Positions 9,214-18,137 of a stretch of DNA of 64,000 nt are shown here, in pieces. Source of the DNA: HNR sp040400085. GTDB taxonomy: Bacteria > Actinomycetota > Actinomycetes > Actinomycetales > Microbacteriaceae. The notes beneath the pieces are model-generated. The model did not search any database, was not told where the DNA came from, and saw only the letters and a program-made list of their open reading frames with translations. The translations under genes were made by a program, and so were the position numbers. The stretch is taken from NCBI GenBank assembly GCA_040400085.1, contig JBBAQX010000011.1, positions 1 through 64,000 of the forward strand. Direction: 5' to 3'. Position 1 is the stretch's first letter. Every line of letters begins with the position of its first letter.

Positions 9214-10185
9214 TTACATATCTTTTCCCGTTGGTCTCTTTCGTGTAATGAGATCAATAGCACGATGTGAAGGAGCGATGGATCGACGCTCGGTAGCGGC
9301 ATCCGCTTTTCCATTGAGTACATCTATGAAGTGTTCAAATTGGGCAGATAACGGTTCGCGATTATTCGCGATCTCGGGAATCTCAATCACGGTTTGCTGT
9401 CTATAACCAAGCCCCTCATCAACTGCTTTCTCAGAAACATTTCGGTAAATTGTTACCGCCCGGCGGAGGAGATCTACTTCGATTAGTCTTTCTTCCTCAT
9501 ATATCGAAAGCTTGCGTATCTTGCGTTGGCCAATACGGCTGGCAGAAACGCGAGAAATTCCGCCTTTTTCGAAGGAGAGAATAGCTTCAACAACGTCCTC
9601 TGCCCCCGAGAGCGAGTCTGGATGAAAGAATCCGAGGTGTGACTCAACTTGAATGGGCTCGTCGTTCATTAATTGAATTACCAGATCAACATCATGGACA
9701 AGTAGATCCCACGATACTCCGGTCCTTATGCGTGGCGCATAAGGTGAATGCCTTGTAGCGACAATATGTTTTGGCTCTTGCACCAGAGAGCGTGCTGTCA
9801 TTACTGCGGGATTAAAACGCTCAAGAAGGCCGCACATAAAAGGAAGATCTTTACGCTCAGCGACTTCAAGAATCTCTTCTGTTCTCAACAAACTGTCTGC
9901 AACAGGTTTCTCAATCAGAAGAGCTGTTTCTGATTCAAGAACTTGCATCGCGAGAGAATAATGGGCTTCGGTTGCAGCTGCGACGATAACCGCGTCAACA
10001 TCTCGTAAATCTGGGATTTCCGGAAGCCATTTAGCGTTATGCTTTGAAGCTAAGCCTCGGCCAATCTCTTCGCGCGGGTCGATCAGATATACAAGCTCGG
10101 CATGTTCTGACTGGCTAACAACTCGTGCGTGCAAACTACCCATGTTTCCGGCACCAATTAAGGCTATCCGTGGTTTTTGACTCAT
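9214..10185 (-). CDS. Gfo/Idh/MocA-family oxidoreductase (nucleotide-sugar dehydrogenase-like)
   Basis: This encodes 323 residues. The N-terminal Rossmann fold shows RIALIGAGNMGSLHARV (about 6-22), and the conserved EKP motif (LLIEKPVADS, about 90-99) supplies the catalytic Lys region. The C-terminal GFO/IDH fold includes WDLLVHDVDLVIQL, matching the conserved HDxD segment. The family performs NAD(P)-dependent oxidation of sugars. Its start overlaps the upstream aminotransferase stop by 4 nt, so the two are co-translated. That pairing is typical of 3-keto then 3-amino sugar synthesis (as in WbpB/WlbA with WbpE), which is the inferred role; the substrate is not proven. Confidence 0.85.
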   Translation of the reverse strand: MSQKPRIALIGAGNMGSLHARVVSQSEHAELVYLIDPREEIGRGLASKHNAKWLPEIPDLRDVDAVIVAAATEAHYSLAMQVLESETALLIEKPVADSLLRTEEILEVAERKDLPFMCGLLERFNPAVMTARSLVQEPKHIVATRHSPYAPRIRTGVSWDLLVHDVDLVIQLMNDEPIQVESHLGFFHPDSLSGAEDVVEAILSFEKGGISRVSASRIGQRKIRKLSIYEEERLIEVDLLRRAVTIYRNVSEKAVDEGLGYRQQTVIEIPEIANNREPLSAQFEHFIDVLNGKADAATERRSIAPSHRAIDLITRKRPTGKDM

Positions 10186-11288
10186 TTGTCCGTCCCTAAA
10201 ACATCGCGCACTACAGAAACAATTTCATCGATTTCTTGATCGGTGAGGTTAACGTGTACCGGAAGGGATACCGCTTGCTGTGCCGCGGTCATGGCTAAGG
10301 GAACCGGAGAAATGCGAACGAGAGGGTTGTTGCGATACACATCGTAGTCAAAAACGACTTTCGGATAGTAAATACCGCACCCAATTCCACGTTGTTGCAA
10401 ATTTTCAACGAACTCATCTCGAGAAATCTTCGCTTCTTCTGTTATTCGAACTGTGAATTGGTGCCAGACATGTTCTCTACCCGGCAATTGGGACGGCAAC
10501 GCTAAACCAGCAATTCCTTGAAGCCCGTCGATGAGTTTTTGGGCGTTTTCTTGGCGAGTTTTGATGGTTTCCGCATATCGATCGAGCTGGGGCAAGGCTA
10601 ATGCGGCCTGTAGATCGGTCAACCGATAGTTGTTGCCAGCCTGCTCATATTGATAACGCGCTCGCATACCTTGATTACGTAACACGCGAAGTTTGTCGGC
10701 AATGAGATCGTCGTCGGTGGTTATCATTCCACCTTCGCCTGTTGTGATATTCTTTGTCGCATAAAATGAAAACGAGCCTAATCCAAAGCTACCTGCCGCT
10801 TTACCGTTGTAGCGAGCAGCGTGAGACTGAGCAGCGTCTTCGATGATAAGTAAGTTATGTTTTTCCGAGATTTGGACTAGAGGATCCATGTCGGCAGTCT
10901 GTCCATACAGGTGAACTGGCATAATTACACGAGTTCGATTTGTAATTAGCTTTTCAACTGATGTCGGGTCAAGATTAAAATCATCCAACCGAATGTCTGC
11001 AAAGACCGCGGTTGCGCCAGCCTCAAGAATCGCGTTTAAGGTCGCTACAAAGGTGAATGGAGAAGTGATGATCTCGTCGCCAGGCTGCAAATCGAGAACC
11101 TGTATCGCGGCGATAAGCGCTGTCGTGCCGTTGTTAACAGCTATCGCGTGCTTTGTTCCGGTTAGATGAGCAAATCTTTGCTCGAATTCAGCTACCACCG
11201 GACCCTGAGCAATCAAACCTGACCGAATGACCTCGAGTACCCGTCGCTCTTCTTCCACCCCAAACTGTACTGTGGTAATTGGAATCAT
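10182..11288 (-). CDS. DegT/DnrJ/EryC1 PLP-dependent sugar aminotransferase
   Basis: This encodes 368 residues, normal for the family. It transfers an amino group, usually from glutamate, to a keto-sugar nucleotide. Visible motifs are NNGTTALIAAIQ (about 53-64), SPFTFVATLNAILEAG, IIEDAAQSH (about 148-156) and SFYATKNITTGEGG, where Lys179 should bind PLP. It overlaps the downstream dehydrogenase gene by 4 nt and is divergent from the LpxA-like acyltransferase gene 118 bp away. The three products fit an oxidise, aminate, N-acylate route to an acylated amino-sugar nucleotide. The exact sugar cannot be deduced. Confidence 0.9.
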   Translation of the reverse strand: MIPITTVQFGVEEERRVLEVIRSGLIAQGPVVAEFEQRFAHLTGTKHAIAVNNGTTALIAAIQVLDLQPGDEIITSPFTFVATLNAILEAGATAVFADIRLDDFNLDPTSVEKLITNRTRVIMPVHLYGQTADMDPLVQISEKHNLLIIEDAAQSHAARYNGKAAGSFGLGSFSFYATKNITTGEGGMITTDDDLIADKLRVLRNQGMRARYQYEQAGNNYRLTDLQAALALPQLDRYAETIKTRQENAQKLIDGLQGIAGLALPSQLPGREHVWHQFTVRITEEAKISRDEFVENLQQRGIGCGIYYPKVVFDYDVYRNNPLVRISPVPLAMTAAQQAVSLPVHVNLTDQEIDEIVSVVRDVLGTDK

Positions 11289-11406
11289 AAAACTACCTCC
11301 GTTAGACCTCGTAAATCATCCAGCGCTTATATGTTTCTTCCTGGACAACTTTACATCGCCCGCAGCATTGAAGTGAAAACCGCTAAAATCTTCTCAAGGA
11401 CAACAA

Positions 11407-12126
11407 ATGAATTTCATCCACCCAACAGCGATAATTTCGTCGAACGTTAAAATGGGCTCGAACAATACAATCGGACCTTTCGTTGTGTTATCAGGGCCTC
11501 TTACAATCGGAAACGGAAATTGGATCGGTGCCGGTGCGATAATTGGTGCGCCGGCTGAGGTTCGCTCGGTCGCGCACCCGAGCGATCTCGATGCCTATAA
11601 CGATGGGTCGGGGATAACAATCGGAAATGGAAATGTTATACGCGAAGCTGTGCAGATCCATCAGGGGTGGCAAAATAAAACGCTGATAGGCAGCGATTGC
11701 TTTATCATGAATCAAGCATATGTAGCTCATGACTGTGTTATCGGAGACAACGCGACAATAGCATCCTCAGCTTTACTTGCGGGGCATGTTGAATTAGGGA
11801 ATAACTCGAACATCGGTCTCGGCGCAGTAATACACCAGCGTCTTTTTATTGGTGCCTCGTCGATGGTAGGAATGGGAGCTCTAGTGACCCGTAATGTGCC
11901 GCCATTTGTGGTTGCATATGGGACTCCTGCTCGCGTGCAAAAGATTAATAGTGTTGGTATGGCGCGGCACGGCTTCTCGGAGCGTGAAGTAGCTCGCGTA
12001 GAGAATCATCTAGAGCTATCTGAGCGGAACGTATCGCATTATGGGCTCGACAGACTTAGTAGTGATCGGGGAGAAATTGGTGTCGCAATAAACGAATGGA
12101 TTTCCCACACTGTGGAGTCGAATTAA
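11407..12126 (+). CDS. LpxA-like left-handed beta-helix acyltransferase
   Basis: This encodes 239 residues. Hexapeptide repeats (for example MGSNNTIGPFVVL, IGNGNWIGAGAIIG, IGDNATIASSALL) form most of the protein, followed by a short helical C-terminus (GFSEREVARVENHLEL) as in UDP-GlcNAc acyltransferases. The segment AYVAHDCVIGD carries a His at about residue 108, equivalent to the catalytic His of LpxA, and LLAGHVELG has the second conserved His. Actinobacteria make no lipid A, so the more likely job is N- or O-acylation of the amino sugar made by the adjacent divergent aminotransferase and dehydrogenase. Acyl donor and position are unknown. Confidence 0.8.
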   Translation: MNFIHPTAIISSNVKMGSNNTIGPFVVLSGPLTIGNGNWIGAGAIIGAPAEVRSVAHPSDLDAYNDGSGITIGNGNVIREAVQIHQGWQNKTLIGSDCFIMNQAYVAHDCVIGDNATIASSALLAGHVELGNNSNIGLGAVIHQRLFIGASSMVGMGALVTRNVPPFVVAYGTPARVQKINSVGMARHGFSEREVARVENHLELSERNVSHYGLDRLSSDRGEIGVAINEWISHTVESN

Positions 12127-12447
12127 ACTTCGATGGCTACGAGCCTTTGGTAATGACTATCAGGTCGTGTCTGGTTCAATAGCAGCAAGCGCGATTCTTC
12201 CCACGCAAGTTAAACAAATCTACGGCGAATAGAGTGAGCATTGATTTCGTTTGTGTATCTAGTGTAGGTATTGCTGTGAAAAAACTGGTGCGGGTGCAAC
12301 TATGCGCTGAGCCTCTGATGAAGCCAAAACAGCTCTATGCTTGAGTATCAACCACACACAAGAATCTGATTTCGAATTGGGCAGAGTTTCTCGAAAATTT
12401 CAGAGACGTTCGGGCTCAGAAAAGAGTGGAAGAGGTAAGGACCAATT
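12127..12447. other. 320-bp gap between acyltransferase and glycosyltransferase genes
   Basis: AT-rich sequence with no convincing ORF or RNA. A purine-rich stretch (GGAAGAGGTAAGG) lies just before the downstream start and probably includes its ribosome-binding site. Otherwise I see nothing. Confidence 0.4.
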
Positions 12448-13479
12448 GTGAGTAATCCTGATTCATCTGCTGTAGGCACGATCAACTCAATTTCTGCTGC
12501 GATTGGAACTTATAATGGATCGCGTTTTTTTGTGGAACAGATTGAAAGCATTTTATCTCAGGAACGGTATGTTCAGGAACTGGTTGTTTCTGATGACGGT
12601 TCAACGGACGGTACTCTTTCCCTCGCAAAACAAACCGTAGACGAACACAATTCAAAATCGGACTTGCCATTGGTCTCAATAAAGTTGTTGCGCAACGAGC
12701 CTGCACTTGGCGTGACAAAGAACTTCGAGCAGGCCCTTGCCTCGTGCACGGGGGATATTCTCTTCTTGTGCGACCAAGACGACGTGTGGCAGCCAAACAA
12801 AGTTGAGAGCATTTTAGCTACCTTTGAACGTTACCCGGATACTCAGCTTGTTTTCTCGGATGCTTTGATGGTTGATGAGCGGAGGGAATCTCTCGGCTAT
12901 AGTCTTTTCGACGCGATCGAGTTGAATAGCGCGGAGCGCGAGGCCGTCCTACACGGGCAAGCATTCGGCGTTCTGCTTCGGCGTAACGTAGTGACTGGAG
13001 CAACCGTCGCTATCCGCCGGTCGCTGCTCGAGAGGGCCCTACCCTTTCCTCGCGAATGGGTGCACGATGAGTGGCTCGCGGTCATCGCTGCGGCTACAGG
13101 TGAAATACGGTTCATTGATGAACCGCTTATCGAATATCGACAGCATGGGGCAAACCAGATCGGTGCTCGCAAGCAGGGGCTCGGAGCGAAAATCCGTAAG
13201 CTCTTCTTGCCCCGCAGAAAGCGAAACCAGCGACTGTATGACCGGGCCAGAACGCTCCTGCCCCGGCTCGAGATGTTGGCCGACACAGGACTAGTTGACC
13301 GCAGCCGCGTGGAGGCAGCGCAACAGAAGCTTGAGCATGAGACGGTGCGGATTAACCTGGCTAAGTTGCGCATCCGTCGTATTCCATCGATCCTGCGCGA
13401 GCTTAAGACGGGCCGCTACTCCCTCTACGACTACGGCAAGAAAGACGCGCTTCGCGATCTGGTGCAGCCGGATCGATGA
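12448..13479 (+). CDS. Family 2 glycosyltransferase, rhamnosyltransferase-like
   Basis: This encodes 343 residues from a GTG/TTG-type start. The GT-A core shows SAAIGTYNGSRFFVEQIESIL, LVVSDDGSTDGT and FLCDQDDVW; the DQDDVW motif is typical of rhamnan and O-antigen rhamnosyltransferases of this family. No transmembrane segment is evident, and the C-terminus is basic (RRKRNQR), suggesting a peripheral membrane enzyme adding a sugar to a lipid-linked glycan. Base composition shifts inside the gene: the first 400 bp look like the AT-richer upstream locus and the remainder like the GC-rich chromosome. It converges with the O-antigen-ligase-like gene only 5 bp away. Confidence 0.85.
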   Translation: MSNPDSSAVGTINSISAAIGTYNGSRFFVEQIESILSQERYVQELVVSDDGSTDGTLSLAKQTVDEHNSKSDLPLVSIKLLRNEPALGVTKNFEQALASCTGDILFLCDQDDVWQPNKVESILATFERYPDTQLVFSDALMVDERRESLGYSLFDAIELNSAEREAVLHGQAFGVLLRRNVVTGATVAIRRSLLERALPFPREWVHDEWLAVIAAATGEIRFIDEPLIEYRQHGANQIGARKQGLGAKIRKLFLPRRKRNQRLYDRARTLLPRLEMLADTGLVDRSRVEAAQQKLEHETVRINLAKLRIRRIPSILRELKTGRYSLYDYGKKDALRDLVQPDR

Positions 13480-13484
13480 CCCGG

Positions 13485-14795
13485 CTAGAGCCTTAGGCTG
13501 CCATCCTGCTCCGACGCAGGTAACGGACGAAGCCTGCTACGCCAGGACATATTCTGAGAGGTGAGAGCAACTGTGACCACCAATAAAAGCCAACCCGATC
13601 CCACAAGCAGATCGCTCTGTGCCAAACCGGTAATCGCCAAGGCCGTGATGATAAGGACCGGCCAGATGAATACGCTGCTCCGTTTAGACGAGGCCACGAG
13701 CGTTGCTCGGATAAATGCCAGCACGAGAACCGCGAGAAATAACACCAACCCAACCATGCCCACCTGCAGGTATGCGTCAAAAAAGGTGCTCAGCGCAGAC
13801 TGATGTTTCTGTCCAATGTCAAAGTTAATCGCGAAATAGGGCTGTACTCCGCTTGGCCACGCCCCAACCCAGCCCCATCCCTCGAGAGGGTTTTGCCGGG
13901 CTGTGTCGAGCACCGACTGCCACAGCGTAAGACGGACGTTAAGTTCGTTAGTTACGCGCAGCTGAGAAACAATCGTGTTCCGCATCAGCCATGCAATGAC
14001 AGCGAATACAACGATGAACGCGAAAAGCCCGAATTGCCATCGAGAACGTTCGTCGGACGATCGACGACGAATGATGAGAATCGCCAAGAGCATGAGGAAC
14101 ACTCCCGCGATAACCCCCGTTTGAATCGCCGACTGCGAAAAGATAAGAAGGGAGGCCGCAACTGCTAGAGAAAAAACGGCAAGCCCCGGTTGGATCGATT
14201 TAGTTCTCCACTCAATAACGGTCGTAATTACCGCAATGACAGTGATAAATGCGAGCGTATTTCGAGAACCGAAAATTCCTTGGACGGGGCCGCCGCTCGT
14301 AATGTTGCCTGTAATTCGTAAGAACACTATCGGGAGATCAAGCAGAACCCCCGACAAAATCTCAAGAGCAAGAGACACGATTAAAACGGTTCGTAACGCA
14401 TTGCCCAGCGAACGGATTATCTGGATATGATCCCGGAAACACGCAATATAGAGGCCGAGAATAAGCACGGCAACCTGATACAGCAAGGAACTCCAGGTTG
14501 CCGATGGGCGGCTGGCCCAGGCAATGCTGATGCAGCACCAGAGAACAAAAACGACCAGTGTAATCGGTATCTGCTCTCCCCAGGAGATCTCTCGCCGTCT
14601 GCACCCGGCTGAGAGAAGCGCGCAGATGACAAGCGCAGTCACCATGGTCGTGTAGGCGGGAGCCCCCATCAGCCGAGGGATCAAATACGAGCACAGAAGA
14701 ACTCCGAAGATGACGGTCGTCAAAACCGACGCAAACTCGGCGCTCGACAAAAACCGTCGAACGCCCTCTAACGGGTTCCGCTGGGGGCTGTGCAC
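13485..14795 (-). CDS. O-antigen ligase/polymerase-like membrane protein (first of two)
   Basis: This encodes 436 residues with about ten to twelve hydrophobic segments. The Wzy_C/O-antigen ligase signature lies in the large loop around 290-345: LRLTLWQSVLDTARQNPLEGWGW-like sequence with the NPLEGWGWVG motif and a nearby His (GQKHQS). Members join or polymerise lipid-linked glycans on the outer membrane face. In a Gram-positive bacterium the probable acceptor is a wall polymer or growing polysaccharide. The next gene on the same strand, 4 bp upstream, is a second member of the family. Which one ligates and which polymerises cannot be decided here. Confidence 0.8.
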   Translation of the reverse strand: MHSPQRNPLEGVRRFLSSAEFASVLTTVIFGVLLCSYLIPRLMGAPAYTTMVTALVICALLSAGCRRREISWGEQIPITLVVFVLWCCISIAWASRPSATWSSLLYQVAVLILGLYIACFRDHIQIIRSLGNALRTVLIVSLALEILSGVLLDLPIVFLRITGNITSGGPVQGIFGSRNTLAFITVIAVITTVIEWRTKSIQPGLAVFSLAVAASLLIFSQSAIQTGVIAGVFLMLLAILIIRRRSSDERSRWQFGLFAFIVVFAVIAWLMRNTIVSQLRVTNELNVRLTLWQSVLDTARQNPLEGWGWVGAWPSGVQPYFAINFDIGQKHQSALSTFFDAYLQVGMVGLVLFLAVLVLAFIRATLVASSKRSSVFIWPVLIITALAITGLAQSDLLVGSGWLLLVVTVALTSQNMSWRSRLRPLPASEQDGSLRL

Positions 14796-14799
14796 GTGG

Positions 14800-16143
14800 C
14801 TACCTTAGCGGAACATCTCGCCAGGCAGGGATAGGCTCGTCGCCTGAGGTTGAGGGCACCGCATAGTCAGTTTTCGTCTTCATCGCGAGGATGGCAAGCA
14901 ACAGCCACCCTCCCTCGCTCAGCATGCGACTTTCGCTCATGGACTGTACGATCAGCGCGACCAACACGAGCAGAGGCAAAAGTGTGGATGCCGCATACGG
15001 AAGGATCTCGCCGGGGTAGCGCTGCGGACGATCTATCGCACGAAACCAGGAGCGCCACAGTGTGAGCCCAACCAAGAGCGCAAATATGACAACCCCGACG
15101 ACGCCTAGCTGGAGCCACACATCAAGCCAAGCGTTGTGGGCATGGGGGACTGGAAGGCCGTTTCGGGTATACAGGTCTTTAAACGGCTCAACCCAGGTTG
15201 GCCAGTAGCTCACCCAACCCCAGCCGAATACCGGGCGTTGCTCGGCAAGGTGGGTCACAGCATCCCAAATATCTATCCGCCCGGTCAGGTCACTGCTTTT
15301 GCCAAACAAGCCGAGAATTTGATCCCGTAATAGCCACACCATAGGAACTGACACGACAGCGATCGACCCTGCAGTTATATACATCGGGCGTCGGGACTCG
15401 GGTTTGACGGTTCGCCCCCAGAGCGCGAAGCCAAGGGCTACCAGGACGAAGGCGAGCGCGATGATGACCGTTGCGGGACGGGTGAGCGCCAGGCAGAGGA
15501 CGGAGATCGCGAGCCACGTTACCCCCTGAAACGGACGGATGCTGCGCCCAGCGAGCTGGATCCCGAAAACGATAAGCCCCAATAACGCCAGGAAACCGAG
15601 CATGACGCTGCTGCCGAGAATACCCTGGATCGGACCGCCCTCGAACAGGAGATCCCGGCTCCACCAGAGGAGGGGAGACACCTTGGCAGGTCGATCCATC
15701 CAGAACGGAAGAATCCTTTCCCCGATGAAGACCGAAACGAACAACTCGAAAACCAGCGATAATCCGAGCAAGTACCGCAGGGCAGTCCCGAGCGCGCGAA
15801 TAAGCTCCGGCCAGGTGAGTACAAAGGCCATGGACAGGGCGAGAATCGTCGTAAGGATCTGCGCAGCTGCCCCGAGCGCCGTTTCAAAGCGATAAGCGGA
15901 CCACGCGATTGAGATCAGGCAGAGGCCGATAAAGAGCCACAATGATTTGGGAATTCGATACCAACGGAACTGGACCGGCTTTGTTGCGAGGAAAGCCCAC
16001 AGGTTCAGGCCAACCAACACAAGAGTTATCGCAATGAATCCTGGCCAACCAAAGAGGTTGCGAACCGCGTTTGCACCCAACGCATGAATAAAAGTAACGA
16101 TGGCAAGGGCGCTGATGGCCAATCTGGTTTTTGCATCGCTCAT
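14800..16143 (-). CDS. O-antigen ligase/polymerase-like membrane protein (second of two)
   Basis: This encodes about 447 residues with many hydrophobic segments from ATG 16143 (MSDAKTRLAISALAIVTF). The frame stays open to 16362, but a start that far upstream would overlap the divergent manA gene. The Wzy_C loop is visible as LTGRIDIWDAVTHLAEQRPVFGWGW with a later HAHNAWLDVWLQLG, a common signature of O-antigen ligases. It lies first in a two-gene unit with the similar gene at 13485-14795, sharing the FGWGW/GWGW and LQxGxxG layout, so the pair probably arose by duplication. It starts 79 bp from the manA start, so the two promoters share that short gap. Confidence 0.8.
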   Translation of the reverse strand: MSDAKTRLAISALAIVTFIHALGANAVRNLFGWPGFIAITLVLVGLNLWAFLATKPVQFRWYRIPKSLWLFIGLCLISIAWSAYRFETALGAAAQILTTILALSMAFVLTWPELIRALGTALRYLLGLSLVFELFVSVFIGERILPFWMDRPAKVSPLLWWSRDLLFEGGPIQGILGSSVMLGFLALLGLIVFGIQLAGRSIRPFQGVTWLAISVLCLALTRPATVIIALAFVLVALGFALWGRTVKPESRRPMYITAGSIAVVSVPMVWLLRDQILGLFGKSSDLTGRIDIWDAVTHLAEQRPVFGWGWVSYWPTWVEPFKDLYTRNGLPVPHAHNAWLDVWLQLGVVGVVIFALLVGLTLWRSWFRAIDRPQRYPGEILPYAASTLLPLLVLVALIVQSMSESRMLSEGGWLLLAILAMKTKTDYAVPSTSGDEPIPAWRDVPLR

Positions 16144-16222
16144 GATTACGAGTGTAATCGGGTTGAGCGATTCGTATGAGCGCATAGCGACAACATTGGT
16201 AGTGTCGTGCACGGAGGATACA

Positions 16223-17470
16223 GTGATCGTACATATTAGAAATACCCCCCGCGGATACGACTGGGGGTCAATAACGGCGATACCGGCTCTCATGGGCAGT
16301 GAACCGACCGGCCAGCCCCAAGCCGAGCTGTGGCTGGGTACCCACCCCGGGTCTCCCAGCATCGCCGTGCGAGCAGACGGTTCGGAGCTTCCCCTGCTGT
16401 CCTGGTTCGCAGAGGCCGGACTGACAGGCAGCCTTCCGTACCTGTTTAAGATCTTGGCGGCGGCGCATCCACTCTCGCTTCAGGTTCATCCCTCGCGCGC
16501 GCAGGCCGCGAGGGGATTTCACAGAGAGGAGGAGCTGCAGATTCCTGTTGACGCTCCGAACCGAAACTATCGCGATCGTGAACATAAACCCGAAATTATT
16601 ATCGCCCTGAGCGATACCTTCGATGCGCTCTGCGGCTTTCGCCCTCTCGAACAGGTCCAATTCGATCTAAGTGCTGCCGCAACCTTATTGGGAGAAGCAG
16701 AGGGTGTATCGATTACGGATGCCGCTGCCCGGCTAGGAAACCAAGAGGAGCCTAAGCCCTCAGAAACGTGGGCCCAGCAGGCTCGTAGCGAATTCATCGA
16801 ATGGCTTTTCTCCTCGGGGGAAGAGAGTGAAACGCTGATGCAAGCTCTCGACCGTGCGCTCGCAGCCGATGCCGGGCTTACAGAGCGGAGCCCTAACCTC
16901 TCTACATTTGTGAGCCTCAGGAATGCATATCCGGGTGACCCAGGTGCCGCTGTCTCGCTTTTGCTCAATCGGGTAACTCTTGTTGCAGGTGAGTCGCTCT
17001 ATCTGCCTGCTGGGAATATTCACGCGTATCTAGAGGGTCTCGGAGTTGAAGTCATGGCGGCCTCCGATAACGTTCTCCGCGGTGGCCTTACGAGTAAGCA
17101 TGTGGATACGCGGGAACTCGTGAGTATTCTCGATTTCGCCACGTTGGATGCGCCTCGGATGGAAGCTGTTGGAGTATCGCCGGGGATTTCGAAATGGGTG
17201 CCTGGGGTGGAGGACTTCAGCGTCTGGAAGGTGGTGGCCTGTCTCGACTCGCCCCGAATCGTCGACCTGTGCGGACCGGTTGTCGGTTTTGTCACGGATG
17301 GGGAGATGACGATTGCTGATAAAAATGGCTCAATTCGTTGCGCCCGCGGTGAGTCTTTTGCGGGCTTCTGGGGTGGGGCGGGGGAGTCAGGGCCCGTGAG
17401 CTTTGACGGAAATGGGACCGTTTTTGTGGCTACCGTTGGGGTGTCACCTGAAAAAATTCCCGTGAGTTAA
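16223..17470 (+). CDS. manA: Mannose-6-phosphate isomerase, type I
   Basis: This encodes 415 residues. The enzyme interconverts fructose-6-phosphate and mannose-6-phosphate with a bound zinc ion, feeding GDP-mannose and glycan synthesis. Metal and active-site motifs are visible: PLSLQVHPSRAQA, DREHKPEIIIAL, LPAGNIHAYLEGLGVEVMAASDNVLRGGLTSKHVD. The GTG start at 16223 is chosen because GGAGG (16213-16217) sits five bases upstream and the protein then begins IVHIRNTPRGYDWGS, matching the family N-terminus. The frame extends upstream to 16100, but that would overlap the divergent gene. The C-terminal cupin-like part is normal length. Confidence 0.92.
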   Translation: MIVHIRNTPRGYDWGSITAIPALMGSEPTGQPQAELWLGTHPGSPSIAVRADGSELPLLSWFAEAGLTGSLPYLFKILAAAHPLSLQVHPSRAQAARGFHREEELQIPVDAPNRNYRDREHKPEIIIALSDTFDALCGFRPLEQVQFDLSAAATLLGEAEGVSITDAAARLGNQEEPKPSETWAQQARSEFIEWLFSSGEESETLMQALDRALAADAGLTERSPNLSTFVSLRNAYPGDPGAAVSLLLNRVTLVAGESLYLPAGNIHAYLEGLGVEVMAASDNVLRGGLTSKHVDTRELVSILDFATLDAPRMEAVGVSPGISKWVPGVEDFSVWKVVACLDSPRIVDLCGPVVGFVTDGEMTIADKNGSIRCARGESFAGFWGGAGESGPVSFDGNGTVFVATVGVSPEKIPVS

Positions 17471-17611
17471 TAATTATTTGTGTATCGTTTTTTGTGGCCC
17501 TCGGATAACGGTTCGGCAACGGAAGGCCCGTCTTTTCGGCGTTTTAGGCAGCGAATCAGCTTTTAATGCCGTGTCGTAAAGCTTCTATTTACTCTTGAGG
17601 GTTTAACATTC

Positions 17612-17646
17612 CAGCTTGACTTGTGCGAACTACACCGGTGTAATTG
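17612..17646 (+). promoter_or_regulatory. Candidate whiB promoter
   Basis: TTGACT at 17616-17621 and TGTAAT at 17639-17644 are separated by 17 bases, a good sigma-70-type arrangement, about 35 bp upstream of the whiB start. The -10 region overlaps the 10-bp palindrome ACACCGGTGT, which could be a protein-binding site. This is a reading of sequence only. Confidence 0.4.
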
Positions 17647-17679
17647 TCAAAGTGAGTTTTTTCTGCAAGCCGAAAAGAG

Positions 17680-18012
17680 ATGGAGAACGCAGTGTCGGTT
17701 CCTGAAAACCGTGCCGGGGTTCCGGGAGATTGGTTTATCGATCCCGTCCAACTCGGAGTACCGGGCGTCCGTCATGTTGACGAAGAAAATAACCAACTTT
17801 CCTGGCAAGCTGATGCTCTCTGTGCGCAGACTGATCCGGAGGCTTTTTTCCCCGAAAAAGGCGGATCGACCCGCGATGCGAAAAAGATATGTACCTCGTG
17901 TGAGGTACGTGCGCACTGCCTAGAATATGCTCTGGAAAATGATGAGCGTTTTGGTATTTGGGGAGGTCTCTCCGAGCGTGAGCGACGCAAACTTCGCAAG
18001 AGGGCCGTCTAG
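17680..18012 (+). CDS. whiB2: WhiB-family Fe-S transcriptional regulator (WhiB2/WhmD type)
   Basis: This encodes 110 residues. Four cysteines, at 48, 71, 74 and 80 (C-x22-C-x2-C-x5-C), should hold a [4Fe-4S] cluster. The following GIWGGLSERERRKLRK segment is the family turn and basic DNA-contacting tail. WhiB2-type proteins bind the primary sigma factor and are tied to septation and cell division in actinobacteria. The WhiB2 assignment rests on the neighbourhood: the Rv3259-like gene, DUF3499 and manA lie close by, as around whiB2 in mycobacteria. A candidate promoter lies just upstream. Confidence 0.9.
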   Translation: MENAVSVPENRAGVPGDWFIDPVQLGVPGVRHVDEENNQLSWQADALCAQTDPEAFFPEKGGSTRDAKKICTSCEVRAHCLEYALENDERFGIWGGLSERERRKLRKRAV

Positions 18013-18137
18013 CGCAGTATCTCTTGTTCAGGGTCCCTACTTCCGTCTAACTTGGACGTTGTAATGTGACTGTGAATCCCCCTCGCTTCGGAGTGCCGCG
18101 GCTGAGATAGTGTTCCTTCGACATAGGCTGTATCACG

